A stretch of DNA of 64,000 bases from JBKBKC01 sp046294265 (GCA_046294265.1 JBKBKC010000001.1:434001-498000), one strand, 5' to 3'. Shown: positions 24,704 through 33,087, counted from the stretch's first letter. A program made the numbers and translations. The notes: generated from the sequence alone by a model not told the origin.

Positions 24704-26397
24704 CGCTGGGCTTTCTGATGCTGTGCCACACCGCGCTGGACCGCGCGGCCGAGGTTGCGCGGCATCTGGCGGCGCGCGGCTGTCCGGTCGTTATCCATGT
24801 CGATGCGCGGGTAAAGCCGCGTGCCTTTGTCCGGTTCAAGGGCGAGCTCGGCGATGTGGCCGACATCCGGTTCTGCGGCCGGCACGCCTGTGAATGGGGC
24901 ACATGGGGACTGGTGCAGGCGACGGTCGAGGCATCGACCGTGATGCTGCGCGACTTTCCGCAGGTGCGGCACGTCTATCTCGCGTCCGGCTCCTGCCTGC
25001 CGCTACGCCCGGTGGAGGAGTTGCGCGCCTATCTGGACGAACGCCCCACCACCGATTTCATCGAAAGCGTGACAACGGCGGATGTCGGCTGGACGGTGGG
25101 GGGCCTCGACTTTGAACGGTTCACGCTGCGGTTCCCGTTCTCATGGCGCAAGAGCCGCAAGTTGTTCGACTGGTATGTTGGCCTGCAACGTCGCCTTGGC
25201 ATCTGCCGCCGCATCCCCTCAGGCCTTGTGCCGCATCTGGGCAGCCAATGGTGGTGCCTGACACGGCGCAGCCTGTCAGCCATTCTGGAGGACCCGCGTC
25301 GGCGCGAATACGACAGCTATTTCCGCAAGGTCTGGATCCCCGATGAAAGCTATTTCCAGACGCTTGTGCGGCTGTATGCAACATCCGTGGAAAGCCGGTC
25401 GCTCACGCTGTCGAAGTTCGATTTCCAGGGCAAGCCGCATATCTTTTACGATGACCACCTGCAATTGCTCCGCCGGTCCGACTGTTTCATAGCGCGCAAG
25501 ATCTGGCCGCATGCGAACCGGCTTTACCGTGTGTTCCTGACGGATGAGGGCAAGGGCCAGCCCGCCGCCGAGCCGAACCCCGGCAAGATCGACCGGCTGT
25601 TCTCCAAGGCGGTCGAGCGGCGCATCAAGGGCCGTGCGGGGCTATACATGCAAAGCCGCTATCCGGTCGAGAACCGCGAGAATGGGCGCACCGCTGCGCC
25701 CTATTCGGTGTTTGAGGGCTTTGCCGCGGTGTTCGAGGAATTCGACGTCTGGCTGGGCCGCGTGACAGGGACGCGGGTGCATGGACATCTGTTCGCGCCG
25801 GGCCGGGTGCAGTTCGCCGGGGGTGAGACGATCTATAACGGCTGTCTCACCGACAGTGCCGAATTGCGTGACTACAACCCGAAAAGCTTTCTGACCAACC
25901 TGATCTGGAACACGCGGGGCGAGCGGCAATGTTTCCAGTTTGGCCCCGCCGACAACCAGGCGGTGAGCTGGTTCATGGCAGGCGATTCCCATGCCACGAT
26001 CAGCGTGATCTCCGGCGCCTGGGCAGTGCCGCTGTTCAAGTCCAACGCCAATTTCGGCGCGATCCGGGCCGAAGCCGCGCGCCTGCAAAAGATCGAGGCG
26101 CAGCACCTCGACATCCTACGGTCGGTCTGGACCAAGGCGCGGGTGCGCATCTGGACGCTGGCCGATTTCGTCGAGAATCCGATGGAGCCGTTGCAGACCA
26201 TCGTCGATGAGATCAGCCCGCGCGGGTTCCGACGCCTGACAGAGGCACCGCGCCTGACCGATCTCAAGGGGTTTGGCCAGTTCCTGCAGAACCTGCGCAA
26301 CCAGGGCATGCAGCCGGTGCTGATGGGTGATTTCCCGGTGGGCGATGACCCGCGCCCCGACAGCGGCCGCCGGGGCCGCCCCTATCTGGTGAAGTGA
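24700..26397 (+). CDS. Core-2/I-branching beta-1,6-N-acetylglucosaminyltransferase-like protein
   Basis: 565-aa protein. Residues 1-280 fit the GT14 branching-enzyme family: LGFLMLCHTALDRAAEVARH, VIHVDARVKPR, HVYLASGSCLPLRPVEEL (the family's sugar-nucleotide block), GSQWWCLTRR and WIPDESYFQTLV. The C-terminal half resembles the DUF5927 extension seen on these proteins in Rhodobacterales, and contains a WFMAGDSHATISVISGAW segment. GTG at 24700 is chosen because of the GTGA overlap with the upstream stop. The likely role is adding side branches to a surface glycan. Donor and acceptor are inferred. Confidence 0.85.
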   Translation: MTLGFLMLCHTALDRAAEVARHLAARGCPVVIHVDARVKPRAFVRFKGELGDVADIRFCGRHACEWGTWGLVQATVEASTVMLRDFPQVRHVYLASGSCLPLRPVEELRAYLDERPTTDFIESVTTADVGWTVGGLDFERFTLRFPFSWRKSRKLFDWYVGLQRRLGICRRIPSGLVPHLGSQWWCLTRRSLSAILEDPRRREYDSYFRKVWIPDESYFQTLVRLYATSVESRSLTLSKFDFQGKPHIFYDDHLQLLRRSDCFIARKIWPHANRLYRVFLTDEGKGQPAAEPNPGKIDRLFSKAVERRIKGRAGLYMQSRYPVENRENGRTAAPYSVFEGFAAVFEEFDVWLGRVTGTRVHGHLFAPGRVQFAGGETIYNGCLTDSAELRDYNPKSFLTNLIWNTRGERQCFQFGPADNQAVSWFMAGDSHATISVISGAWAVPLFKSNANFGAIRAEAARLQKIEAQHLDILRSVWTKARVRIWTLADFVENPMEPLQTIVDEISPRGFRRLTEAPRLTDLKGFGQFLQNLRNQGMQPVLMGDFPVGDDPRPDSGRRGRPYLVK

Positions 26398-26401
26398 CCG
26401 C

Positions 26402-27793
26402 ATGGCCCGTTTCGACCGTTTCGTGATGTTGGCCGCGATGCGGACAGGCTCGAACTTTCTGGAGGCGAACCTGAATGCGCTGCCGGGTGTCACCTGCCAT
26501 GGTGAGGCGTTCAATCCCCATTTCATCGGCAAGCTGAACCAGGACATGCTGTTCGGCATCTCGATGGCCGCCCGTGACGCCGACCCTGCCGCCCTGTTGC
26601 GGGCCCTGGCGGACCAGACGCCGGGACTGTCGGGGTTCCGCTACTTCCACGATCACGACCCACGTGTGTTTCGGCTGGTGATGGACGACGCGCGCTGCGC
26701 CAAGATCGTGCTGACGCGCAATCCGCTGGAAAGCTATGTCAGCTGGAAGATCGCGCAGTCCACAGGACAATGGAAGCTGACCAACGCAAAGCGTCTGCGC
26801 AGCGCGAAGGTGCTGTTCGACGGGGCCGAATTCGCGGCCTTTGTCGAAGGTTTGCAGGCCTTCCACCTGCGCATCCTGAACGCGCTGCAGGTCAGCGGGC
26901 AGACCGCGTTCTATCTGGATTATGAGGACCTACAAAATCTGGACGTGCTCAACGGCATGGCGGCCTTTCTGGGCGTGGAGGGGCGGCTGGAGGCCGCGGA
27001 CCCCACGCTCAAGAAGCAGAACCCCGAACCGGTCGAGGACAAGGTTGAAAACCCCGCTGAAATGGCGGCGGCGCTGTCCCGGCTGGACCGGTTCAACCTG
27101 TCGCGCACCCCGAATTTCGAGCCGCGCCGATCCCCGGCGATCCCGTCGTTCCTTGCAGCCGGGGGGTTGCTTTACATGCCGATCCAGGGCGGGCCGCAGG
27201 CGCAAGTAGCGGCCTGGATGCGCGGGCTGGGGCGTGTGGAGGGCGATTTCGTGCAGAAATCGCTGCGCCAGTGGATGCGCGCCACCCCGATCCGGCGCAG
27301 CTTTACCGTGCTGCGCCATCCACTGGCGCGGGCCCATGCCGCGTTCTGCGACCGCATCCTGACCGCCGCCCTGCCTGAAATCCGTGGCGCCTTTGTCCGC
27401 ACCATGTCGCTGGAACTGCCCCCGCCGGGCAAGATTGGCCAGATGGGGCTGGAGGATCACCGTGCGGCATTTCTGGCCTTTCTGCGCTTTGCCCGGATGA
27501 ACCTTGCCGCACAGACCGCGGTGCGGGTGGATTCCCAGATCGCCACACAAACTGCGGTTTTGCAAGGCTTTGCGCAGTTCCACGGGCCGGACATCGTGCT
27601 GCGCGAGGATCGGCTGGCCGCGGGGCTGGCCTTTGTCTGTGGCGAGGCGGGGCTGGACTGCCCGCCCCTTCCCGAGGCCAAGGAGGCCAGGCCATTTGCA
27701 CTGCCCGAGGTGCGCACGCCCGAGATCGACGCCGCCGCGCGCGAGGCCTATGCGCGCGACTATCTGGGGTTCGGATTCGCGGACGCGCCCTAG
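26402..27793 (+). CDS. Sulfotransferase-like protein with two PAPS-type modules
   Basis: 463 aa. The N-terminal module (1-170) has a 5'-phosphosulfate loop-like MLAAMRTGSNFLEANLNALP and a 3'-phosphate-like KIVLTRNPLESYVSWKIA, as in NodH/Stf0 enzymes. The C-terminal module (about 230-400) has its own 3'-phosphate-like FTVLRHPLARAHAAFCDRIL, as in sulfotransfer_2 proteins, but no clear second P-loop. It follows the branching enzyme by 4 bases in the same operon. The predicted activity is transfer of sulfate from PAPS to the glycan. A pseudo-catalytic second half is possible. Confidence 0.8.
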   Translation: MARFDRFVMLAAMRTGSNFLEANLNALPGVTCHGEAFNPHFIGKLNQDMLFGISMAARDADPAALLRALADQTPGLSGFRYFHDHDPRVFRLVMDDARCAKIVLTRNPLESYVSWKIAQSTGQWKLTNAKRLRSAKVLFDGAEFAAFVEGLQAFHLRILNALQVSGQTAFYLDYEDLQNLDVLNGMAAFLGVEGRLEAADPTLKKQNPEPVEDKVENPAEMAAALSRLDRFNLSRTPNFEPRRSPAIPSFLAAGGLLYMPIQGGPQAQVAAWMRGLGRVEGDFVQKSLRQWMRATPIRRSFTVLRHPLARAHAAFCDRILTAALPEIRGAFVRTMSLELPPPGKIGQMGLEDHRAAFLAFLRFARMNLAAQTAVRVDSQIATQTAVLQGFAQFHGPDIVLREDRLAAGLAFVCGEAGLDCPPLPEAKEARPFALPEVRTPEIDAAAREAYARDYLGFGFADAP

Positions 27794-27801
27794 CGCGGGG
27801 C

Positions 27802-28611
27802 TCAGACGCTCAATGTCTCGGTCGAGGCAAAGAACATAGCCTGCCCCACGGCCGAGCGCACCTGATCCTCGGTAAAGGGTTTGGTGATCAGAAAGGCAGG
27901 TTCGGGCCTCTCACCCGTCAGCAGGCGTTCGGGGAAGGCGGTGATGAAGATCACGGGCAGCCCCGGCCGCCGCGCCAGAATGTCGTTCACCGCGTCGATG
28001 CCGGACGAATTGTCGGCAAGCTGGATGTCGGCGAGGATCAGGTCGGGGGCTTCCCGCTGCGCGAGGTCCACCGCCGCATCGCGCGTGGCGGCGATGCCGG
28101 TCACGCTGTGACCCGCTTGGCGCACGATGTCGGCGATGTCCATGGCGATGATCGCCTCATCCTCGATCACCATGACCCGGCCCGCCACGGCGCGGGCCAT
28201 CTCGGCCCCTGCCACCTCGATCAGATGGAGGACCTCGGTCCTGTCCACCTGGATGATCGCGCCGATCTCGTCGGCCGAGAACCCCTCGATCGTGCTGAGC
28301 AAAAGCGCCTCGCGCGAGCGGGGAGTCAGCGTTTTCATGTGCTTTTGCGCCTGCGCCGACAGAGGGCCGTCGGGGTCGCCCAAGGGTGCGCCCGCGCTGG
28401 CCCAGATCAGGTGGAAGGCATGGAACAGCGCCACGCGCGGGCTTTCCGCCTGGCGCAGCGGGGTGTCGTCGACCAGCAGCGCCTCCAGCGTGGTGGCGGC
28501 GTAGGCGTCGCCGGTGGTCTGGCTGCCAGTCAAGGCGCGGGCGTAGCGGCGCAGATAGGGCAGGCTCGCCCCCACCAGTGCCGCAACGTCCTGATGCGCG
28601 TCTTGGGTCAT
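27802..28611 (-). CDS. phyR: General stress response anti-anti-sigma regulator PhyR
   Basis: 269-aa GSR partner-switch protein. Residues 1-140 mimic an ECF sigma factor (sigma2-like plus sigma4-like TLTPRSREALLLSTIEGFSA and DEIGAIIQVDRTEV). Residues 145-265 form a receiver with MVIEDEAIIAMD, the phospho-acceptor in LILADIQLAD (Asp195), FITAFPE and ITKPF (Lys244). When phosphorylated, PhyR binds NepR and frees EcfG. It is divergent from nepR-ecfG across a palindromic EcfG promoter, as in other alphaproteobacteria, and so should be autoregulated. Confidence 0.95.
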   Translation of the reverse strand: MTQDAHQDVAALVGASLPYLRRYARALTGSQTTGDAYAATTLEALLVDDTPLRQAESPRVALFHAFHLIWASAGAPLGDPDGPLSAQAQKHMKTLTPRSREALLLSTIEGFSADEIGAIIQVDRTEVLHLIEVAGAEMARAVAGRVMVIEDEAIIAMDIADIVRQAGHSVTGIAATRDAAVDLAQREAPDLILADIQLADNSSGIDAVNDILARRPGLPVIFITAFPERLLTGERPEPAFLITKPFTEDQVRSAVGQAMFFASTETLSV

Positions 28612-28638
28612 GATCGGGTCTCCCGAAGGTTTTTCTGA

Positions 28639-28671
28639 GGAACCGAACGCGCTGGTCCCGCGTTCGGTTCC
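28639..28671. promoter_or_regulatory. Palindromic bidirectional EcfG promoter (phyR / nepR-ecfG)
   Basis: Two perfect 13-base arms, GGAACCGAACGCG (28639-28651) and CGCGTTCGGTTCC (28659-28671), flank the centre CTGGTCC. Forward: GGAAC (28639-28643), 17 bases, CGTT (28661-28664) toward nepR-ecfG. Reverse: GGAAC (28671-28667), 17 bases, CGTT (28649-28646) toward phyR. Both match the alphaproteobacterial GSR consensus GGAAC-N16/17-CGTT exactly. Confidence 0.92.
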
Positions 28672-28698
28672 GTGACAGGGTGAAGGCAGGATGCAGAC

Positions 28699-28863
28699 AT
28701 GGGTGCTATGACCGACATGGCCGAGGAAAAGCCGAAGTCGAGCCTGGAACAGGCCATAGACGAAAACCTGAAGCGCGCCTATCAGGAAGCGCTTCAGCAG
28801 GAAGTGCCCGACCGGTTCAAGGAACTGCTGGCCGCGCTCAAGGCCAAGGAGGGGCGCAAATGA
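28699..28863 (+). CDS. nepR: Anti-sigma factor NepR
   Basis: 54-aa helical protein that sequesters the stress sigma factor EcfG and is captured by phosphorylated PhyR. The conserved NepR core LEQAIDENLKRAYQEALQQE then VPDRFKELLAAL forms the two helices. The stop overlaps the ecfG start by 4 bases (ATGA), the usual coupling that keeps the pair stoichiometric. Several ATG codons (28699, 28708, 28717) could serve as start. It sits 28 bases after the palindromic EcfG promoter. Confidence 0.93.
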   Translation: MGAMTDMAEEKPKSSLEQAIDENLKRAYQEALQQEVPDRFKELLAALKAKEGRK

Positions 28864-29438
28864 CCACCCCCACCGCCACCGAAGCCGCCGATCCGCGCGA
28901 CGCGATCATGGACCACCTGCCCGCGCTGCGCGCCTTTGCGATCTCGCTTACGCGCGATCTGACCGCGGCGGATGACCTCGTGCAGGATACCATCGTCAAG
29001 GCCTGGTCGAACTTCGAGAAGTTCTCGGCGGGCACCGATCTGCGCGCCTGGCTGTTCACCATCCTGCGCAACACATTCTTTTCCGGCAAGCGCAAGACCC
29101 GGCGCGAGGTCGCCGACCCCGACCAGATCCACGCCGGCACCCTTTTTGAAAAACCGGTGCATGACGGTCGGTTGGCCTATGCCGAATTCCAGCGCGCCTT
29201 TGACAAGCTGTCGCCGGAACACCGCGAAGTGCTGATTCTCGTGGGGGCCTCGGGCTATACTTGCGAAGAAGCCGCGGCGATGATGGGTGTGGCAATCGGC
29301 ACCGTGAAAAGCCGCACCAACCGCGCCCGCGCCCGGCTGTGCGCGCTGATGGGTCTGGCGCTGGGCGAGGATGCCCTGCCAGGCATGGACGGTGCCACGG
29401 CCGCGGTGATGAGCCGGTCGGTCACCCAAGCCGCCTGA
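28860..29438 (+). CDS. ecfG: General stress response sigma factor EcfG
   Basis: ECF sigma factor, 192 aa. Region 2 is ALRAFAISLTRDLTAADDLV followed by QDTIVKAWSNFEKF; RAWLFTILRNTFFSGKRKTR follows; region 4 is FDKLSPEHREVLILVGASGY with TCEEAAAMMGVAIGTVKSRT as the helix-turn-helix. It directs RNA polymerase to GGAAC-N16/17-CGTT promoters, of which I find six within 28.6-35.3 kb. The start at 28860 overlaps nepR; the longer frame from 28680 is nepR out of frame. phyK follows after 5 bases. Confidence 0.95.
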   Translation: MTTPTATEAADPRDAIMDHLPALRAFAISLTRDLTAADDLVQDTIVKAWSNFEKFSAGTDLRAWLFTILRNTFFSGKRKTRREVADPDQIHAGTLFEKPVHDGRLAYAEFQRAFDKLSPEHREVLILVGASGYTCEEAAAMMGVAIGTVKSRTNRARARLCALMGLALGEDALPGMDGATAAVMSRSVTQAA

Positions 29439-29443
29439 CGGAC

Positions 29444-31216
29444 ATGCGCCTGAACCGGGTGTGGCGCGGCGCGCTGGATACCCTCAGCGTGCGGTTGTCG
29501 GCGCTGCTCGCAGTGGCGCTCCTGCCAATCGGCATGGTCGCCTTTGTGCAGACCTCGGGCGCAATGCGCGAGGCGCGCGAGCGGTCGGAGGCCGCGCTGA
29601 CCGGCGAGGTGCTGCAATCCATCCAGACCGAGATGCGGTTGATCCAGCGGGCGCAGGGGCTGGTGCGGGCGTTGGCGGCGCTGCCGCTGGAGACGCTGCG
29701 CGACGACATGGCCTGCAACCGGATCATGCAGCGCGTGAAGGCAAGTACCGACAACTATTCGCTCGTGGGATTCATCCCCCTGTCCGGGCGAATGAGCTGT
29801 TCCTCCTCTGGGCAGACGATGGAGTTTTCCGGCAATCCGCTGTTCGAGGAGATGGCGGGGGCTGAGGATTTCGCCTTTGTCGCCAATCTACGCGGGCCGG
29901 TGTCTGGCACGTCGATCCTCGGCGTGTCGCATGTGGTTTTCGATGGCGAGGGTGCGCGGGCCGGCATCGTGTCGGTGTCGATCCCGCAGGAGCGGCTGTC
30001 CCTGCTGGCCGCGTCGGAGCGGGCCTCGGGATCGCGACTGCCGCTGCTCGTGACCTTCGATGCCGAGGGCGAGCTTCTGACAGCCTCGATCCCGATGGAG
30101 GAGGCCCGCGCGCTGCTGCCCGCGGATCGTGTGTTGCGGGACCTGCAACCCGTTCGGGCCGTTGCCTTCACGACAGGGGCGCTGAATGGCGAACAACGCA
30201 CCTACGCCGCCGTGACGCTGGTGCAGGGCGAGCTGTTCGCGCTGGGAACCTGGTCGTCGGATGTGGCGACCGGTCTGGTCGGGATCGGCACGCTGCCGCC
30301 CTTTGTTCTGCCTGGCGCAATGTGGCTCGCCAGCCTGCTGGTCGCCGTGATGGCGGCCGAGGGGCTTGTCGCGCGCCACATCCGTGCCCTGCGATGCTCG
30401 ATCACGGCCTTTGCGGGCGGCAACCGCGCGGTGATCGACCTCGATTTCGAGGATGCCCCGCGAGAGCTGCGCGAGGTCGCCGTGGCCTATGAGGCAATGA
30501 CCGACACGATCCTGAAGGACGAGGCCGGCATGGAGGACATGGTGCACCAGAAGGAGGTGCTGCTGCGAGAGGTGCACCACCGGGTCAAGAACAACCTGCA
30601 ACTGATCGCGTCGATCATGAACATGCAGATGCGCCAGGCCCGGTCGGTAGAGGCGAAAAGCCTGATGCAGGGCCTGCGCGACCGGGTGATGAGCCTGGCC
30701 ACCATCCATCGCGGGCTATATCAAACCTCCGGGCTCACCGATGTGCGGGCGAATGAACTCCTCGACGACATCGTGCGGCAGTTGATGCGCATGGGGGCGG
30801 GGCCCGGGCGGCGGTTTGACCTGCGAAGCCGGTTCGATCCGGTGCGCCTGACTCCGGACCAGGCGGTGCCGCTGGCGCTGTTGCTGACCGAGGCGGTGAC
30901 CAACGCGATGAAATACGCCTCGGCCGCGGATGGCCTGCCGGTTCTCGACATTTCGCTGCGGCGCGAAGGCGTGGATCGGGCGATCCTGCGCATCGCCAAC
31001 AGCACCACGCTGGCAGGACCGGGTGGCGAGATGCCCGAAAGCTCGGGCCTCGGGTCGCAGCTTGTCACGGCTTTTGCGCATCAGCTTGGCGGCACGGCAG
31101 TGACCGAAAACGGGGGTGGCGAATACAGCCTGACCGTCAACTTTGCGCTGCGCGCCCTCGCCGAGGCGGAGGCGCGCCATTCCGACTCGAGTGCAGTGGA
31201 CGCGGCGGAGGGGTGA
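29444..31216 (+). CDS. phyK: Sensor histidine kinase of the HWE/HisKA_2 type (PhyK-like)
   Basis: 590-aa membrane kinase. Helices at about 15-36 and 285-306 enclose a periplasmic sensor (37-284) containing Cys91 and Cys119. A HAMP-like linker follows, then the HisKA_2 box VLLREVHHRVKNNLQLIASI (likely phospho-acceptor His379) and a HATPase_c domain (TEAVTNAMKYASAADG N-box, SSGLGSQLVTAFAHQLGG). HisKA_2/HWE kinases are the usual phosphodonors for PhyR. It is five bases behind ecfG, so in the GSR operon. The signal sensed is unknown. Confidence 0.9.
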   Translation: MRLNRVWRGALDTLSVRLSALLAVALLPIGMVAFVQTSGAMREARERSEAALTGEVLQSIQTEMRLIQRAQGLVRALAALPLETLRDDMACNRIMQRVKASTDNYSLVGFIPLSGRMSCSSSGQTMEFSGNPLFEEMAGAEDFAFVANLRGPVSGTSILGVSHVVFDGEGARAGIVSVSIPQERLSLLAASERASGSRLPLLVTFDAEGELLTASIPMEEARALLPADRVLRDLQPVRAVAFTTGALNGEQRTYAAVTLVQGELFALGTWSSDVATGLVGIGTLPPFVLPGAMWLASLLVAVMAAEGLVARHIRALRCSITAFAGGNRAVIDLDFEDAPRELREVAVAYEAMTDTILKDEAGMEDMVHQKEVLLREVHHRVKNNLQLIASIMNMQMRQARSVEAKSLMQGLRDRVMSLATIHRGLYQTSGLTDVRANELLDDIVRQLMRMGAGPGRRFDLRSRFDPVRLTPDQAVPLALLLTEAVTNAMKYASAADGLPVLDISLRREGVDRAILRIANSTTLAGPGGEMPESSGLGSQLVTAFAHQLGGTAVTENGGGEYSLTVNFALRALAEAEARHSDSSAVDAAEG

Positions 31217-31219
31217 CTC

Positions 31220-32254
31220 TCAGGCGGCCTGCGCCGCCGTGGCAGGCTGGGCGGCCAGACCATTGCGGACGACGAGCACCCACACCAGCAGCGGAATGGC
31301 CACGATGCCGCCAATGGCCCCCCAGAGCCAGACGCCAAAGACCAGCGCCAGAAACACCACCAGCGGATTGAGCCGCGTGCTGCGCCCGACCAGCTGCGGC
31401 GTAAGAAACTGCCCTTCCAGCAAGTTCAGCCCGACATAGACCAGCAGCGGCACCAGTGACGCCCCGCCGTCAAAAACCGCAACCCCTGCAAAGGTCAGGG
31501 CCAGCGCGGCCGTCGCCGGTCCAAGGTAGGGCACGAAGTTCAGCACGAACACCAGAAGCCCCCACTGCGGAGCTCCCGGCAGACCCACCAGATGCAGCCC
31601 GATCCCCACCACCACCCCCAGCGTCGCGTTGATGAAGGTGATCGTCAGGAAATACCTAGACACGCTGCGTTCCGCGTCGCGCAGCCGGTTGGCGGTAATC
31701 GCGCGGTTCGAGGGTGCGGAGAGCCGCCGCGCCGCCCAGTCATAGACATCCGCGCGCGTGAGCATGAAAAAGAACAGTGTTCCGGCGAACAGCAAGATCT
31801 GCGCCGCGATCCCCGGTGCCAGCAACAGCGCATCGGTGGCCGAGGGCATCGGCATCGGGCTGTCCGCCACCTCTTCCGCCGCGACCTGTGAAACGGCGGC
31901 GCCCGCGATGTCGGTCGTCACCTCGCGCAGCCCGTCGGCCAGCCCGCGGACCAGCGCGATCATGCCCTGCACGTCGGACCAGACCTTGGGCGCAGCCTCG
32001 ACAAGTCGGGCCACGACGGGCTGAAACGACAGCACCAGCGTCCCGATGAACAAAAGCGTCAGGAACAGCCCGAACAGCGCCCCCGCGACCGGAGGCAGGC
32101 CGATCCGCTCCATCTGGTTCGACAGGGGCGACAGCACGATGGTAAAGACGATAGCCAGAAGCACGGGGGCCGCGACGCTTTCCATCAGCTTGAGCGCCGT
32201 CACCCCGACCACGATGCCGATCACGATCGTCGCCGCCTGACTTGCGCGTTCCAT
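31220..32254 (-). CDS. AI-2E family (PerM-like) transporter
   Basis: Polytopic membrane protein, 344 aa, of the AI-2E/PerM family: about eight membrane helices with the characteristic central soluble segment (MIALVRGLADGLREVTTDIA) and C-terminal VFVLNFVPYLGPATAALALT and LNLLEGQFLTPQLVGRSTRL NPLVVFLALVFG. Members export AI-2 or exchange Na+/H+; the substrate here is unknown. Start ATG at 32254 has GGAGG 6 bases upstream; ATG at 32260 is an alternative. A perfect EcfG promoter at 32301-32326 places it in the GSR regulon. It converges on phyK with only 3 bases between stops. Confidence 0.87.
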   Translation of the reverse strand: MERASQAATIVIGIVVGVTALKLMESVAAPVLLAIVFTIVLSPLSNQMERIGLPPVAGALFGLFLTLLFIGTLVLSFQPVVARLVEAAPKVWSDVQGMIALVRGLADGLREVTTDIAGAAVSQVAAEEVADSPMPMPSATDALLLAPGIAAQILLFAGTLFFFMLTRADVYDWAARRLSAPSNRAITANRLRDAERSVSRYFLTITFINATLGVVVGIGLHLVGLPGAPQWGLLVFVLNFVPYLGPATAALALTFAGVAVFDGGASLVPLLVYVGLNLLEGQFLTPQLVGRSTRLNPLVVFLALVFGVWLWGAIGGIVAIPLLVWVLVVRNGLAAQPATAAQAA

Positions 32255-32300
32255 GCCCATCCTCCGCTGGCCCTCCGCAAGGCCGATCCATCCCGGCAAC

Positions 32301-32326
32301 AACGCGGTCTGGTGCGGGGCGGTTCC
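32301..32326 (-). promoter_or_regulatory. EcfG promoter of the AI-2E transporter gene
   Basis: Minus-strand GGAAC (32326-32322), 17-base spacer, CGTT (32304-32301). It is an exact match to the GSR consensus, about 47 bases before the transporter start. It is back to back with the csbD promoter. Confidence 0.85.
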
Positions 32327-32349
32327 TGTTGGGGCGCGCGATATTCGGG

Positions 32350-32375
32350 GGAACCGGGCACCGCTCGGGCGCGTT
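32350..32375 (+). promoter_or_regulatory. EcfG promoter of csbD
   Basis: GGAAC (32350-32354), 17-base spacer, CGTT (32372-32375), 49 bases before the csbD start. It is an exact GSR consensus match with the same spacing as the phyR/nepR promoter. Confidence 0.88.
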
Positions 32376-32424
32376 CCTTTGGCATGGGGCCCGCGAGACC
32401 CCGGAACCTGAAAAGGAGACCGCG

Positions 32425-32622
32425 ATGAACAGCGACCAGATCAAAGGCAAGTGGATGCAGCTCAAGGGCAAGGTCCGCGAAACCTGGGGCGAACTGACCG
32501 ATGACGAGATCGAGCGCATCGACGGAGAACGCGAACAGCTCGTCGGGCTGGTGCAGGAACGCTATGGCCGCGCAAGGGAAGAGGCCGAGCGCGAAGTTGA
32601 CGAGTGGATGGATCGCTCCTGA
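32425..32622 (+). CDS. CsbD family stress protein
   Basis: 65-aa hydrophilic helical protein. MNSDQIKGKWMQLKGKVRET and WGELTDDEIERIDGEREQLV are the CsbD family core; the C-terminus is highly charged (REEAEREVDEWMDRS). CsbD-like proteins are among the most strongly induced general stress proteins in many bacteria, though the molecular function is unknown. AAGGAG lies 7 bases before the ATG. Transcribed from its own EcfG promoter and closed by a terminator hairpin, it is a monocistron. Confidence 0.92.
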   Translation: MNSDQIKGKWMQLKGKVRETWGELTDDEIERIDGEREQLVGLVQERYGRAREEAEREVDEWMDRS

Positions 32623-32643
32623 CGCCTCCCCACGGCATATGCT

Positions 32644-32671
32644 GGCCCGGCCGCCCTGCGGCCGGGCCTTT
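32644..32671 (+). terminator. Terminator of csbD
   Basis: GGCCCGGCCGC-CCT-GCGGCCGGGCC is a perfect 11-bp GC stem with a 3-base loop, followed by TTTGCGTT. It lies 22 bases after the csbD stop. Confidence 0.8.
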
Positions 32672-32703
32672 GCGTTCAGTGAGGCCGCTCTTCGGGCCGC
32701 CGA

Positions 32704-33087
32704 TCAGCCACCGCGCGATATGGCATGGAGCGTCAGCAGCGCCTGATCCACCTCTTCGCGCTGACCCACAAGCAGGGCGCGGTTATCGTCGGACAGGTCG
32801 GTGCGTGACAGAAGCTGGTCGATCACCGCCAGCACCCTCTGATCCGCCTCGATCAGGCTTGCGATGCCGTCGCCGCCCCTCGGCTGGCTTCGGGGGGGCA
32901 GCGTGCGATCCTGTGCGTGCTGGCGCTGCCAGGCCCGAACGACCGCCAACGCTCGCCTGCGCCGCAACACGATGGCGCGCAGCAGCATCCCCTCGGCGCC
33001 ATCACGCCGGTCGCCTTCGGCCTCTAGCAGCGCAAGGCTGGCGTCGATGGCCTGCGAAAGCGATGAGACCCGGTGTTTCAATGACAT
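32704..33087 (-). CDS. Hypothetical helical protein
   Basis: Unrecognised 127-aa protein rich in Arg, Leu and Glu, predicted to be mostly helical (MSLKHRVSSLSQAIDASLAL, AIVLRRRRALAVVRAWQRQH). There is no signal peptide or membrane segment. The start at MSLKH is a choice; an upstream in-frame extension to 33189 is possible but looks non-coding. It is the last gene of the minus-strand run following the DUF3618 gene (112-bp gap) and may share the upstream EcfG promoter by read-through. Confidence 0.6.
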   Translation of the reverse strand: MSLKHRVSSLSQAIDASLALLEAEGDRRDGAEGMLLRAIVLRRRRALAVVRAWQRQHAQDRTLPPRSQPRGGDGIASLIEADQRVLAVIDQLLSRTDLSDDNRALLVGQREEVDQALLTLHAISRGG

